Source: Oscillospiraceae bacterium (GTDB lineage Bacteria > Bacillota > Clostridia > Oscillospirales > Oscillospiraceae). Taken from it: a stretch of 42,561 bases of DNA. Shown piece after piece: positions 14,682 through 22,608 of this stretch (position 1 is its first letter; each line of letters opens with the position of its first letter). The translations under genes were made by a program, and so were the position numbers. The notes below the pieces were generated by a model that did not search any database, was not told where the DNA came from, and was given only the letters and a program-made list of their open reading frames with translations. The stretch covers positions 1 to 42,561 of the forward strand of contig JAFSZH010000034.1 of the NCBI GenBank assembly GCA_017455685.1. Reading direction: 5' to 3'.

Positions 14682-15107
14682 ATGGTTTACTATTCGCACA
14701 GCGAAGCGGAGACGGAAGCCGCGGGGGAGAGCCTGGCCCGGGCCCTGCCGGAGGGCGGCGTGGTGATCGCCCTGTACGGCGAGCTGGGCGCCGGGAAGAC
14801 CGCCTTCGTCCGGGGCCTTGCCCGGGGGCTGGAGGTGGACGGCCAGGTGGTCAGCCCCACCTTCACCATCGTCAACGAGCTCTACGGGAAAAGGGACCTC
14901 TTCCACTTTGACATGTACCGCCTGGGCGGCGCCGACGAGCTCTTTGACATCGGCTGGGAGGACTATCTCGGCCGGGACGGAGTCTGCGCCGTGGAGTGGA
15001 GCGAGAACGTGCCCGAGGCCTTCGACGGCTCGGAGATCCGGGTGACCATCGAAAAAGAGGGCGACACCGCCCGGAAGATCACGGTGGAGGGTCTGCGCGA
15101 ATGCTGA
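14682..15107 (+). CDS. tsaE: tRNA threonylcarbamoyladenosine ATPase TsaE
   Basis: A 141-residue P-loop ATPase that works with TsaB and TsaD to make t6A at position 37 of ANN-decoding tRNAs. The Walker A motif GELGAGKTAFVRGLA starts near residue 30. VVSPTFTIVNELYG near 57 and FHFDMYRLGGADELFDIGWEDYL near 75-97 are the family's Walker B-side motifs, and VCAVEWSENVPEAF near 104 is the conserved W-x-E region. The length is typical. GGAGAG precedes the ATG. The last bases overlap the start of tsaB (ATGCTGA), so the two are translationally coupled. tsaD is not in the window. Confidence 0.94.
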   Translation: MVYYSHSEAETEAAGESLARALPEGGVVIALYGELGAGKTAFVRGLARGLEVDGQVVSPTFTIVNELYGKRDLFHFDMYRLGGADELFDIGWEDYLGRDGVCAVEWSENVPEAFDGSEIRVTIEKEGDTARKITVEGLREC

Positions 15108-15811
15108 TTTTAGCCATTGAATCCTCGGCCAAGGCTGCCTCGGCGGCGCTGTGCCGGGACGGGGAGCTGATCGCCCAGAGCTTTCAGCGCAGCGCCCTGA
15201 CCCACAGCCGTACCCTGCTGCCCATGATCGAGGATCTGTTCCGGAATACGGAGATCCCCAAAGAGAGCGTGGACGCCGTGGCCGTGGCCCACGGTCCCGG
15301 CTCCTTCACCGGCGTGCGCATCGGCGTCTCCACCGCCAAGGGCCTGTGCTGGGGGCTGGACAAGCCCGCCGTGGGCGTTTCCACCCTGGAGGCCATGGCC
15401 CGGCTGTCGGAGTGCGCCGGAGAGGAGCGGGTGATCTGCCCGGTGATGGACGCCCGCCGAAGCCAGGTCTACAACGCCCTCTTCGCGTGGCGAGACGGAG
15501 AGCTTCAGCGGCTTTGCCCGGACCGGGCGGTGTCCGCCGGGGAACTGGCGGCAGAGCTCAAGGCCCTGGACCGCCCGGCGTGGGTGCTGGGGGACGGCTG
15601 GCAGGTGTGCGCCGCGGCTCTGGACGCCGCCGGAGCGGCATACAGCCTGGCCCCGGAGCTCCTCCGCTACCAGAACGCCTGGGGCGTGGCCATGGCCGCC
15701 CTGGGAAAAGAGCCTGTGGGCGCCGAAGAGCTGCTGCCCGTGTACCTGCGCCTGTCTCAGGCCGAGCGGGAACGGCAGGAGAGAATGTCAGAAAAGGAAA
15801 ATTTATCATAA
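15101..15811 (+). CDS. tsaB: tRNA threonylcarbamoyladenosine subunit TsaB
   Basis: A 236-residue inactive ASKHA-fold paralogue of TsaD (formerly YeaZ) that scaffolds the t6A-modifying complex. Signatures are [18 protein letters not shown] at the start, [14 protein letters not shown] near 33, the conserved [18 protein letters not shown] near 66-83 and [13 protein letters not shown]-like segment near 118. The ATG at 15101 overlaps the tsaE stop codon. The usual third neighbour rimI is missing here; upp follows instead, 13 bases on. Confidence 0.93.
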   Translation: MLILAIESSAKAASAALCRDGELIAQSFQRSALTHSRTLLPMIEDLFRNTEIPKESVDAVAVAHGPGSFTGVRIGVSTAKGLCWGLDKPAVGVSTLEAMARLSECAGEERVICPVMDARRSQVYNALFAWRDGELQRLCPDRAVSAGELAAELKALDRPAWVLGDGWQVCAAALDAAGAAYSLAPELLRYQNAWGVAMAALGKEPVGAEELLPVYLRLSQAERERQERMSEKENLS

Positions 15812-15824
15812 AGGAGATTTGTTT

Positions 15825-16454
15825 ATGAGCGAGCTGCACGTTTACGATCATCCCCTGATCCAGCACAAGCTGTCCATTCTCCGCGACAAGAACACCAGCG
15901 TCAAGGAATTCCGCGAGCTGGTGGGCGAGATCGCCGGGCTGATGTGCTACGAGGCCACCCGCGATCTGCCTCTGGAAGAGGTGGAGGTGGAGACCCCCGT
16001 GGCCAAAGCCAAGGCAAAGCGCCTGGCCGGCAAGAAGCTGGCGGTGGTGCCCATCCTCCGTGCCGGTCTGGGCATGGTGGACGGCATGGTGGCCATGATC
16101 CCCTCCTGCAAGGTGGGTCATATCGGCCTGTACCGCGACCCCGAGACTCTGGAGCCGGTAGAGTACTACTGCAAGCTCCCCCCCGATATCTCCGAGCGTG
16201 ACGTTTACGTGGTAGACCCCATGTTCGCCACCGGCGGCAGCGCCTCCGCCGCCTGCACCTTCCTGAAGGAGCACGGCTGCAGGCACATCAAGCTCATGTG
16301 CATCATCGGCGCGCCTCCCGCCTGGGAAAAGATGCAGAAGGATCACCCGGACGTGGACGTGTACGTTGCCGCCATGGACGAGAAGCTCAACGACCACGGC
16401 TATATCGTGCCCGGCCTGGGCGACGCCGGCGACCGGATCTTCGGCACCAAATAA
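15825..16454 (+). CDS. upp: Uracil phosphoribosyltransferase
   Basis: A 209-residue cytosolic salvage enzyme that joins uracil to PRPP to give UMP. All family landmarks are visible: [17 protein letters not shown] at residues 9-25, [14 protein letters not shown] near 75, the PRPP-binding loop [12 protein letters not shown] near 129 (usually DPMLATGGSA, so Phe replaces Leu), and [25 protein letters not shown] at the C-terminus, which recognises uracil. AAGGAG at 15811-15816 directs the ATG at 15825; a TTG two codons earlier is not needed. It follows tsaB by 13 bases and is probably co-transcribed. A hairpin follows. Confidence 0.96.
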   Translation: MSELHVYDHPLIQHKLSILRDKNTSVKEFRELVGEIAGLMCYEATRDLPLEEVEVETPVAKAKAKRLAGKKLAVVPILRAGLGMVDGMVAMIPSCKVGHIGLYRDPETLEPVEYYCKLPPDISERDVYVVDPMFATGGSASAACTFLKEHGCRHIKLMCIIGAPPAWEKMQKDHPDVDVYVAAMDEKLNDHGYIVPGLGDAGDRIFGTK

Positions 16455-16459
16455 GACGA

Positions 16460-16488
16460 CGGGACCCGGAAAAATGTTCCGGGTCCCG
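16460..16488 (+). terminator. Hairpin after upp
   Basis: A 12-bp perfect stem (CGGGACCCGGAA) with an AAATG loop. There is no T-run after it, so termination may be partial and the next gene may be read through. Confidence 0.55.
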
Positions 16489-16531
16489 CTCCATGAGTTG
16501 ACATAATACCCCTGGAAAGGAGACAAAAAAC

Positions 16532-17551
16532 ATGACCTATCAGGAGATCCACGACGCAGCGGCGGGCCAGGTCGGACCGTACTGCAAGAACTGCCCGGTC
16601 TGCAACGGCAAGGCCTGCGGCAACACCGTACCGGGACCGGGCTGCAAGTACCCCGGCAACACCGCCGCCCGGAACTATGAAAAGTGGCAGGAGGTCTGCG
16701 TGAACATGGACACTCTCTGCCCCAACGCGGACCCGGACGTGTCTTTCACCATGTTCGGACGGAAGTTCTCCGCCCCCATCTTCGCCGCGCCTCTGGGGTC
16801 GCTGGACCTGCATTACGGGCCCAAGTACAAGGACCCAGAGTATAACCGCCTGCTCATCAAGATCGCGGCGGACTGCGGCGTGCTGGCCTTCACCGGCGAG
16901 GGGGTGGACCCGGAGATCATGAAGGCGGCGGCGGAGGATATGACCCGGCTGGGCGCGCCGGGCATCCCCACCATCAAGCCCTGGAACAAGGAATTCCTGT
17001 TCGAAAAGCTGGACTTTCTGAAGGAGCGGAACATTTTTGCCGTGGCTATGGACGTGGACGCGGCGGGCCTGCCCTTCCTGAAGGCCATGAACCCCAACGC
17101 GGGCAGCAAGTCCGTGGAGGAGATGCGGGAGATCATCGACTATGCGAAGATGCCCTTCATCATCAAGGGCGTCATGACGGTGGCCGGCGCGGAGAAGGCT
17201 GTGGAAGCCGGGGCGTCGGGCATCGTGGTGTCCAACCACGGCGGCCGGGTCCAGGGCGGCGTGCCCTCCACGGCGGAGGTGCTGCCCGCCATTGCCAAAG
17301 CGGTGAAGGGCAAGCTGACCATTCTGGTGGACGGCGGCATCCGTTCCGGCGTAGACGTGTTCCGGGCGTTGGCGCTGGGCGCCGACGGCGTGCTCATCGG
17401 CCGCCCGGTGGTGAACATGATCTACGGCGGCGGGGAAGAGGGCTTCCGCGTTCTTCTGGACAAGATCGAGGGCGAGCTCAAGTCCACCATGTCCATGTGC
17501 GGCGCCCCCACTCTGGCGGATATCACCGCGGACAAGGTCTGGCAGGGCTGA
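16532..17551 (+). CDS. FMN-dependent alpha-hydroxy-acid oxidizing protein with N-terminal Cys cluster
   Basis: A 339-residue TIM-barrel flavoenzyme of the lactate oxidase / glycolate oxidase / LldD family, which oxidises 2-hydroxy acids. The FMN and active-site features are visible: APIFAAPLGS near 86, IPTIKPW in the middle, FIIKGVMT near 210 (FMN lysine), SNHGGR near 233 (catalytic His and Arg) and VDGGIRSGVDVFRALALGADGVLIGRP near 267-293. An N-terminal extension holds five cysteines (18, 21, 24, 29, 38; C-x2-C-x2-C-x4-C), not part of the classical fold and able to bind a metal or Fe-S cluster. The usual QLDG after the active site reads VQGG. The substrate is uncertain. AAAGGAGA precedes the ATG. 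Confidence 0.85.
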   Translation: MTYQEIHDAAAGQVGPYCKNCPVCNGKACGNTVPGPGCKYPGNTAARNYEKWQEVCVNMDTLCPNADPDVSFTMFGRKFSAPIFAAPLGSLDLHYGPKYKDPEYNRLLIKIAADCGVLAFTGEGVDPEIMKAAAEDMTRLGAPGIPTIKPWNKEFLFEKLDFLKERNIFAVAMDVDAAGLPFLKAMNPNAGSKSVEEMREIIDYAKMPFIIKGVMTVAGAEKAVEAGASGIVVSNHGGRVQGGVPSTAEVLPAIAKAVKGKLTILVDGGIRSGVDVFRALALGADGVLIGRPVVNMIYGGGEEGFRVLLDKIEGELKSTMSMCGAPTLADITADKVWQG

Positions 17552-17560
17552 ATTTGACAG

Positions 17561-17603
17561 AAAAAATACCGGCGAAACGCCAAAGCGCTTCGCCGGTGTT
17601 TTT
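17561..17603. terminator. Bidirectional intrinsic terminator
   Basis: ACCGGCGAA at 17568-17576 pairs with TTCGCCGGT at 17589-17597 around a 12-base loop. Six A lie before and a T-run (GTTTTT) after it, so it serves both the oxidase gene and the convergent asd gene. Confidence 0.88.
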
Positions 17604-17609
17604 CTGTTT

Positions 17610-18611
17610 TTACCTGATCAGATACTGCAGGATCTGCACCGCGTTGCTGGCCGCGCCCTTGCGGATCTGGTCGCCGCAGCACCAGAGAGTCAGACCGTTC
17701 TCGTCGGTCAGATCCTCCCGGATGCGGCCTACCCACACCAGGTCCTGTCCGCTGGTGTCCAGAGGCGTGGGATAGCACCGGCCCTCGTAGTCCTCGATGA
17801 GACGGCAGCCGGGGAAGCTCCGCACGGCCTCTTTGGCCTCCTCCACGGAGATCTTCCGCTCGGTGCGCAGCGTCACGGCGATGGAGTGGGAGCGCATCAC
17901 CGGCACCCGTACGCAGGAGCAGGTGACCTTCAGCTCCGGCAGATGGAGGATCTTCCGGCCCTCGTTCTGCATTTTCATTTCCTCGTCGGTGTAGTCGTTG
18001 GGAGTGAGAGCACCGATAAAGGGGATCACGTTCATGGCGATCTGGGTGGGGAAGACCTTGCACTTGAGTTCCTCGCCCCGGGCCATGGCCATCATCTGCT
18101 CCTCCAGCTCCACCAACCCGCCCTGTCCCGCGCCGGACACGGCCTGATAGGTGGCGGCCACCATGGTCTTGATGGGGGAGAGTCTGGCGATGCCGCCCAC
18201 GGCCATCAGAGTGATGATGGTGGAGCAGTTGGGGTTGGCGATGATGCCCTTGTTGGCTTTGGCGTCCTCGCCGTTGATCTCAGGCACCACCAGCGGCGCC
18301 TCCGGGTCCATGCGGAAGGCGGAGCTGTTGTCGATGAACACGGCGCCGGCCTTGACGATGGCGGGAGCGAACACCCGGGACATATTGCTCTTCACCGCGC
18401 CCAGCACGAAATCCATGCCCGAAAAGGCCTCGTCCCGGGCTTCCTCCACAAGGAGCTCCCGCCCCCGGAAGGGCACGGTGGTGCCGGCGCTTCTGGCGCT
18501 GACCAGGGGCAGCAGCTTTTTCACGGGAATGTCGTATTCCTCCAGGACCTTCAGCATCTCCCGGCCCACGGCGCCGGTGGCGCCCAGCACGGCAACGTTG
18601 TATTCTTTCAT
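17610..18611 (-). CDS. asd: Aspartate-semialdehyde dehydrogenase
   Basis: A 333-residue enzyme that reduces aspartyl phosphate to aspartate semialdehyde with NADPH, the second step toward lysine, threonine and methionine. Visible are VAVLGATGAVGREML at the start (NADP site), VDNSSAFRMDPEAPLVVPEIN near 86-106, the catalytic Cys in IANPNCSTI near 122-130, AVSGAGQGGLVELEEQ near 155 and the substrate Arg-His region CVRVPVMRSHS near 230. I choose ATG 18611, preceded by AAGGGGG. A TTG at 18635 would overlap lysC but has no good site. It is last in the order hom-lysC-asd. Confidence 0.95.
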   Translation of the reverse strand: MKEYNVAVLGATGAVGREMLKVLEEYDIPVKKLLPLVSARSAGTTVPFRGRELLVEEARDEAFSGMDFVLGAVKSNMSRVFAPAIVKAGAVFIDNSSAFRMDPEAPLVVPEINGEDAKANKGIIANPNCSTIITLMAVGGIARLSPIKTMVAATYQAVSGAGQGGLVELEEQMMAMARGEELKCKVFPTQIAMNVIPFIGALTPNDYTDEEMKMQNEGRKILHLPELKVTCSCVRVPVMRSHSIAVTLRTERKISVEEAKEAVRSFPGCRLIEDYEGRCYPTPLDTSGQDLVWVGRIREDLTDENGLTLWCCGDQIRKGAASNAVQILQYLIR

Positions 18612-18631
18612 GGAATATCCCCCTTCTCCGG

Positions 18632-19948
18632 TCAACCGGTAAAGCCATCATATAGTACGCGGATGGCCTTTTCAAAGTCACTGTTTTCCACGCCCACGAT
18701 GATCGAGAGCTCGTCCGCGCCCTGGGCGATGGTGCGGATGTTCAATCCCTGCTGGCCCAGCGCCTGGAACAGCTTGCCGGAGGTGCCCGGCCGGGAGGTC
18801 ATCTTCCGGCCCACGGCCGCCACCAGGGCGATGCCGTCCCGCACGTCCACGTCGTCCGGCTCGCAGATCTTCTGCATATCGGAGATCATGTCGTACAGGC
18901 AGTTTTCCAGGGCGGCGGAGGAAATGACCAGAGCGAAGGAATCCAGCCCCAGGGTGATATGCTCCACGTTGGCGTGGTAGCGGTCGGTGATCTCCAGCGC
19001 GTCCCGCAGCGTCTCCGTGGGCGGCATGTTCCGCTTCCGGAGCGTGAGGATGGTGAAGTTCCGCCGTCCGGCGATGCCGGTGATGAGCCGGGCGTTCTCG
19101 CCGGTCTCCTCCGCCACGGACTCCACGATCATGGTGCCGGGGTCGTCGGGGCAGTTGGTGTTGCGGATGTTCAGCGGGATGCCCCGCTCCTTTACCGGCA
19201 GGATGGAATCCTCGTGGAGCACGCTGGCGCCCATGAAGGCCAGTTCCCGCAGCTCGGCAAAGGTGATGTGGGAGATGGGGCGGGGGTCGGGCACGATCTT
19301 GGGATCGGCCATGAGGATGCCGGACACGTCCGTCCAGTTTTCGTACACGTCCGCGCCCACGGCCGCGGCGGCCAGAGCGCCGGAAATGTCACTGCCGCCC
19401 CGGGTCATGACCTTGATCCTCCCGGTAGGAGCCTTACCGTAAAAGCCGGGAATGACGATCCGGCCGTATTTGTCCAGGGCGGCGGCGATGGCCGCGTAGG
19501 TCTTATCCCTGTCGAATTGGCCGTCAAAGGAGAAGAACACGCACTCCGCCGCGTCCACGAAGGTGAAGCCCAGGTACTCCGCCAGCAGCTTGGAGGTGAA
19601 ATACTCGCCTCTGGACACCAGCTCGTCCACGGAGGTGTCCCGGCTGAGAGTGGCCCGGTAGGCGTCGAACTCCGCCTCCACGTCGTATGTGAGCCCCAGC
19701 TCGCTGCGGATCTGGCCGAAGCGGGAGCGGATCACCGCCAGAATGTCGTCCCCCGGCACGCCGTAGGTCAGATGGGCGTGACAGAGATAGAGAAGGTCCG
19801 TCAGCTTGTGGTCCCGGGCGTCCCGCTTGCCGGCGGCGGAGGCCACCACGATCCTGCGGGCGGGGTCGGAGAGAACGATGTCGCGCACCTTGCGGAACTG
19901 CTCGGCTCCCGCCACGGAGGAGCCGCCGAATTTTGCCACTTTCAACAT
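18632..19948 (-). CDS. lysC: Aspartate kinase
   Basis: A 438-residue kinase that phosphorylates aspartate, the committed step of the aspartate family. The amino-acid-kinase domain (about 1-290) shows KFGGSSVAGAEQFRKV at the start, SRGEYFTSKLLAEYLG near 112, VMTRGGSDISGALAAAAVGAD near 178-198 and GASVLHEDSILPV near 233. Two ACT regulatory domains follow (about 300-370 and 375-438, with VAAVGRKM then LNIRTIAQGADELSIIVGV), so feedback by lysine or threonine is likely. It begins one base after the hom stop, and asd follows 20 bases downstream. Confidence 0.95.
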   Translation of the reverse strand: MLKVAKFGGSSVAGAEQFRKVRDIVLSDPARRIVVASAAGKRDARDHKLTDLLYLCHAHLTYGVPGDDILAVIRSRFGQIRSELGLTYDVEAEFDAYRATLSRDTSVDELVSRGEYFTSKLLAEYLGFTFVDAAECVFFSFDGQFDRDKTYAAIAAALDKYGRIVIPGFYGKAPTGRIKVMTRGGSDISGALAAAAVGADVYENWTDVSGILMADPKIVPDPRPISHITFAELRELAFMGASVLHEDSILPVKERGIPLNIRNTNCPDDPGTMIVESVAEETGENARLITGIAGRRNFTILTLRKRNMPPTETLRDALEITDRYHANVEHITLGLDSFALVISSAALENCLYDMISDMQKICEPDDVDVRDGIALVAAVGRKMTSRPGTSGKLFQALGQQGLNIRTIAQGADELSIIVGVENSDFEKAIRVLYDGFTG

Positions 19949-19949
19949 T

Positions 19950-21098
19950 TTATGCTTCCTTCATCCCGGCGAAGAAGATCTCTCCGCCGTCCTTTCTGAT
20001 CTTTTGCGCCAGAGTGTGCATGGCGTGGACGCTGATCGCCTCCGTCAAGAGCCGTACCGTGGGGCCGTTTGCCAGCAGAGCCTTTACCGGCAGGGCCTGC
20101 GCGGCCTCGGCGGCGCAGCGCACGTAGTAGGGATGCTGCTCCCGGCTGTTGTCCGCTTCCACCGCGGCGCAGTCGGCGCTCAGCATGGCGCGCTGGCCCT
20201 GAACGATGCAGCTCAGATCCCGGAGCACCGCCGAGGCGGTGGGGAAGCGCCCGGCGCCCTGGCCGATGAACACCAGCGGCCCGCTGTTGGCCCCCTCATA
20301 CCGGGCCATGTTGTAGTTGTCCGCCACGGAGCACTCCGGCGCGCCGGGGGAGAACACCGTGGGCTCCACGTAGGCGGAAACGGTCCGGCCCGCCGGTTTG
20401 CCCGCGGCGATCAGCCGGCAGGTCAGGGAGCGGCTTTGAAGATCCGCCACGTCCCCGGCGGAAAAGCTTTCGATGCCCTCGCACTCGATGCCCCTGTCCG
20501 GCAGCCGGGACCAGGCCACGGCACAGGCCAGGGTGATCTTCCTTGCCGCGTCCAGCCCGGACACGTCCGCGGTGGGGTCCGCCTCCGCATAGCCCAGCGC
20601 CTGGGCCTCGGCCAGCGCCCGGGCGTAATCCCAGCCGCGGGTCTGCATGGCGTGGAGCATATAGTTGGTTGTGCCGTTGAGGATGCCGGACACGGAGCGT
20701 AGACTGTCGCTCTCCACTGCCAGAGAGATGTTGTGCAGCAGCGGCACGCCGCCGCCGCAGGCGGCGCTGAACAAGAATCCCGCCCCGGTGCGCCGGGCAA
20801 TCTCCGAGAGCTCCAGCCCCCGGGCCGCCACCAGCGCCTTGTTGGCGGTGACGAAATGCCGTCCGCTCTCCAGCACCCGGCTGGCATAGGTGAAGGCGGG
20901 CTTCACGCCCCCCATCACCTCCACCACCGCTTTCACGTCGGCGTCGGCGAGGATCTCCTCCAGCGAGGTCACCTGAAAGGGCTCTTTCTTTTTTCCCTCC
21001 CGGACCAGTACCGGGCCGGGCTCCAGGCCCCGAGCGGAGCAAAGCATCCTGTAAACGCCCTGCCCGACGGTCCCGTATCCCAAAACAGCGGTTTTCAT
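19950..21098 (-). CDS. hom: Homoserine dehydrogenase
   Basis: A 382-residue enzyme that reduces aspartate semialdehyde to homoserine for threonine and methionine. The Rossmann motif is VLGYGTVGQGVYRML at the start. ANKALVA near 93, AACGGGVPLLHN near 117-128, SVSGILNGTTNYML near 140 and the catalytic region EADPTADVSGLDAARKITLA near 178-200 are typical. A C-terminal ACT domain, present in many homologues, is missing; the last 100 residues are a short substitute domain. Loss of the ACT domain suggests no direct threonine feedback on this enzyme, leaving control to lysC; this is inference. GAGGGAG precedes ATG 21098. Confidence 0.93.
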   Translation of the reverse strand: MKTAVLGYGTVGQGVYRMLCSARGLEPGPVLVREGKKKEPFQVTSLEEILADADVKAVVEVMGGVKPAFTYASRVLESGRHFVTANKALVAARGLELSEIARRTGAGFLFSAACGGGVPLLHNISLAVESDSLRSVSGILNGTTNYMLHAMQTRGWDYARALAEAQALGYAEADPTADVSGLDAARKITLACAVAWSRLPDRGIECEGIESFSAGDVADLQSRSLTCRLIAAGKPAGRTVSAYVEPTVFSPGAPECSVADNYNMARYEGANSGPLVFIGQGAGRFPTASAVLRDLSCIVQGQRAMLSADCAAVEADNSREQHPYYVRCAAEAAQALPVKALLANGPTVRLLTEAISVHAMHTLAQKIRKDGGEIFFAGMKEA

Positions 21099-21153
21099 GG
21101 GTCGTCTCCCTCGTATGTCTTTCACATAAAGACAAATGTATATGATAGATGGA

Positions 21154-21182
21154 ATAATAGCAGAAACCGGGGCAAAAAGCAA
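21154..21182 (-). promoter_or_regulatory. Promoter of hom-lysC-asd, nested in the rsmE terminator
   Basis: On the minus strand TTGCTT (21182-21177) and TATTAT (21159-21154) are 17 bases apart. The -35 box lies in the loop and 3' arm of the hairpin at 21164-21200, and the -10 box lies just after it. Confidence 0.6.
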
Positions 21183-21200
21183 GAGCTTTTTCCCCGGTTT
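21164..21200 (-). terminator. Terminator-like hairpin after rsmE
   Basis: On the minus strand AAACCGGGG and CCCCGGTTT, with an inner AAAAAGC / GCTTTTT pair and one bulge, form a long hairpin ending in CTGCTATTATT. It ends rsmE about 35 bases after its stop. Confidence 0.65.
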
Positions 21201-21234
21201 TCGTCTCGTTTCCCGTGTGGGATTTTGGTGAATC

Positions 21235-21975
21235 TCACATATTTCCCGTGGCGTACATGATGGCGGCCAGGGCGGCCACCGGGGCGGTCTCGCAGCGGAA
21301 GATCCTGGGCCCCATGGAGCAGACGTGGAGCTTCATGATGCCCGCCAGCTGCGCCTCAAAGGGCTCGAAGCCTCCCTCCGGCCCGGTGAGGATGGCGGCG
21401 GAGGCGACGGGCAGGGCGGCCTCCACGGTCTCCTTCAGCGTCTCCCGCTCGCCGGTCTCGTACATGAACAGGGGCAGATCGGTTTTGTTGGCCAGGTTGA
21501 AGGCCTCCGCCAGATCGCCGGCCCAGCCCACCCGGGGAATGACACCCCGGCCGGACTGCTTGGCGGCCTCCTCGGCGATGCGCTGCCAGCGGGCGACTTT
21601 TTTCTCGATCTCCTGCTCGTTGTGGAGCTTCGCCACGCAGCGCTGGCTGGCAAAGAAAAAGATCTCCGCCGCGCCGGCCTCCACGCATTTCTGCACCACG
21701 TAGTCCACCTTGTCCCCCTTGGGCAGGCCGCAGAGCACCGTCACGTGCACGGAGGGCTCCCCCCGGCAGGGCACGGTCTCAAAGATCTCGGCCTCCACCT
21801 CTTCGGGGGTGATCTTCGTCACGGTGCAGTGGTGGTCCTTGCCCAGACCGTCGCAGACCACCAGCCGCTCGCCCACCCGCAGCCGCAGGACTTTAGCGTG
21901 GGCGGCGTCCTCGCCTACGATGAAAGCGACGCCGTTGGCAATGGAGCTGCCGCCGGTGAGAAAGAATCTGGGCAT
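21235..21975 (-). CDS. rsmE: 16S rRNA m3U1498 methyltransferase
   Basis: A 246-residue SPOUT-class methyltransferase that methylates N3 of U1498 in 16S rRNA. It starts with the PUA-like domain (MPRFFLTG, HAKVLRLRVGERLVVCDG near 27-44). The trefoil-knot domain follows with LCGLPKGDKVDYVVQKCVEAGA near 88-109, ERLQRIAEEAAKQSGR-like segment near 130-145 (here RWQRIAEEAAKQSGRG), ILTGPEGGFEPFEA near 200-214 and a final MGPRIFRCETAPVAALA, the S-adenosylmethionine site. GGAGGT precedes ATG 21975. It is probably monocistronic, between its own promoter and the terminator at 21164. Confidence 0.94.
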   Translation of the reverse strand: MPRFFLTGGSSIANGVAFIVGEDAAHAKVLRLRVGERLVVCDGLGKDHHCTVTKITPEEVEAEIFETVPCRGEPSVHVTVLCGLPKGDKVDYVVQKCVEAGAAEIFFFASQRCVAKLHNEQEIEKKVARWQRIAEEAAKQSGRGVIPRVGWAGDLAEAFNLANKTDLPLFMYETGERETLKETVEAALPVASAAILTGPEGGFEPFEAQLAGIMKLHVCSMGPRIFRCETAPVAALAAIMYATGNM

Positions 21976-22006
21976 GAGAAGTACCTCCGAACTGTTTTTT
22001 CTTATT

Positions 22007-22035
22007 ATTATTGCATAGTTGCAGCTGCTTTGCAA
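22007..22035 (-). promoter_or_regulatory. Promoter of rsmE
   Basis: On the minus strand TTGCAA (22035-22030) and AATAAT (22012-22007) with a 17-base spacer. Confidence 0.6.
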
Positions 22036-22091
22036 GCGGAACGGCGCTCCTCCGCCGGGAATATTCTGAAAGGGAGGAAGGAGGTGAGAAG

Positions 22092-22565
22092 ATGGACGCG
22101 ATCGACCTGAAGCGCATGGACCGGGTGCTGGGCCGGGTCTATCCCGACCGGCCCGCGCCGCCGCTTCCTCCGCCGCCGCCGGGTCCGCCGCCTCCAGGGG
22201 AGGAAACGATAGGGCTCCTTGTTCGGGAGCGGGAGCTGCGGACGCTGCTCCGGGAGCTTTTCTTCCGCTGCGTCCGCTGCCGCCGGACGGTGGGCCCGGC
22301 ACTGGACCACAACCGTCGGCGCCTGGAGCGGCTGACAAGGGAGCACTATTTACAGACCGGAAAACAGCCCCCGCCCCCGCCTCCGGGAAAGCAGCGTTGG
22401 CGGGGCGTGTATGCCGCCCTCCGGCAGGTCTGGCAGACGGAGGAAGAACTCTCCCGGGCTTATGAGACCGCCGGGGAGCGGGACCCTCGCCGCCGGGAGG
22501 AGTACGCGGCCATGAGCCGGGAATGCCGTGCCGACGCCCGCCGGGTTCGGGATCTGCTCACGTAA
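22092..22565 (+). CDS. Small helical protein with proline runs
   Basis: A 157-residue soluble, strongly basic protein of no family I can name. Two proline runs (about residues 20-36, with PPPPPPG and PPPPG, and about 90-98) separate predicted helices: one at 42-88 containing RERELRTLLRELFFRCVRCRR with a CVRC pair, and one at 102-155 rich in Arg, Glu and Ala. The helices recall a ferritin-like four-helix bundle, but metal ligands are not clear. A very strong ribosome binding site (GGAAGGAGGTGAG at 22074-22086) stands before ATG 22092, suggesting high expression. It is a single gene with a 15-bp hairpin after it. Confidence 0.72.
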   Translation: MDAIDLKRMDRVLGRVYPDRPAPPLPPPPPGPPPPGEETIGLLVRERELRTLLRELFFRCVRCRRTVGPALDHNRRRLERLTREHYLQTGKQPPPPPPGKQRWRGVYAALRQVWQTEEELSRAYETAGERDPRRREEYAAMSRECRADARRVRDLLT

Positions 22566-22567
22566 AG

Positions 22568-22600
22568 AATTCCCGCCGGGGAATGTCCCCGGCGGGAATT
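22568..22600. terminator. Perfect hairpin between convergent genes
   Basis: A 15-bp stem (AATTCCCGCCGGGGA) with an ATG loop, between convergent genes ending at 22565 and 22609. No T-run is present on either side. Confidence 0.6.
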
Positions 22601-22608
22601 ATGTAAAC

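Noticed and set aside
21099-21234. Possible T-box or other riboswitch before hom-lysC-asd
   Set aside because: The leader is only about 50 bases, too short for a T-box or lysine riboswitch; only a terminator hairpin and promoter are present.
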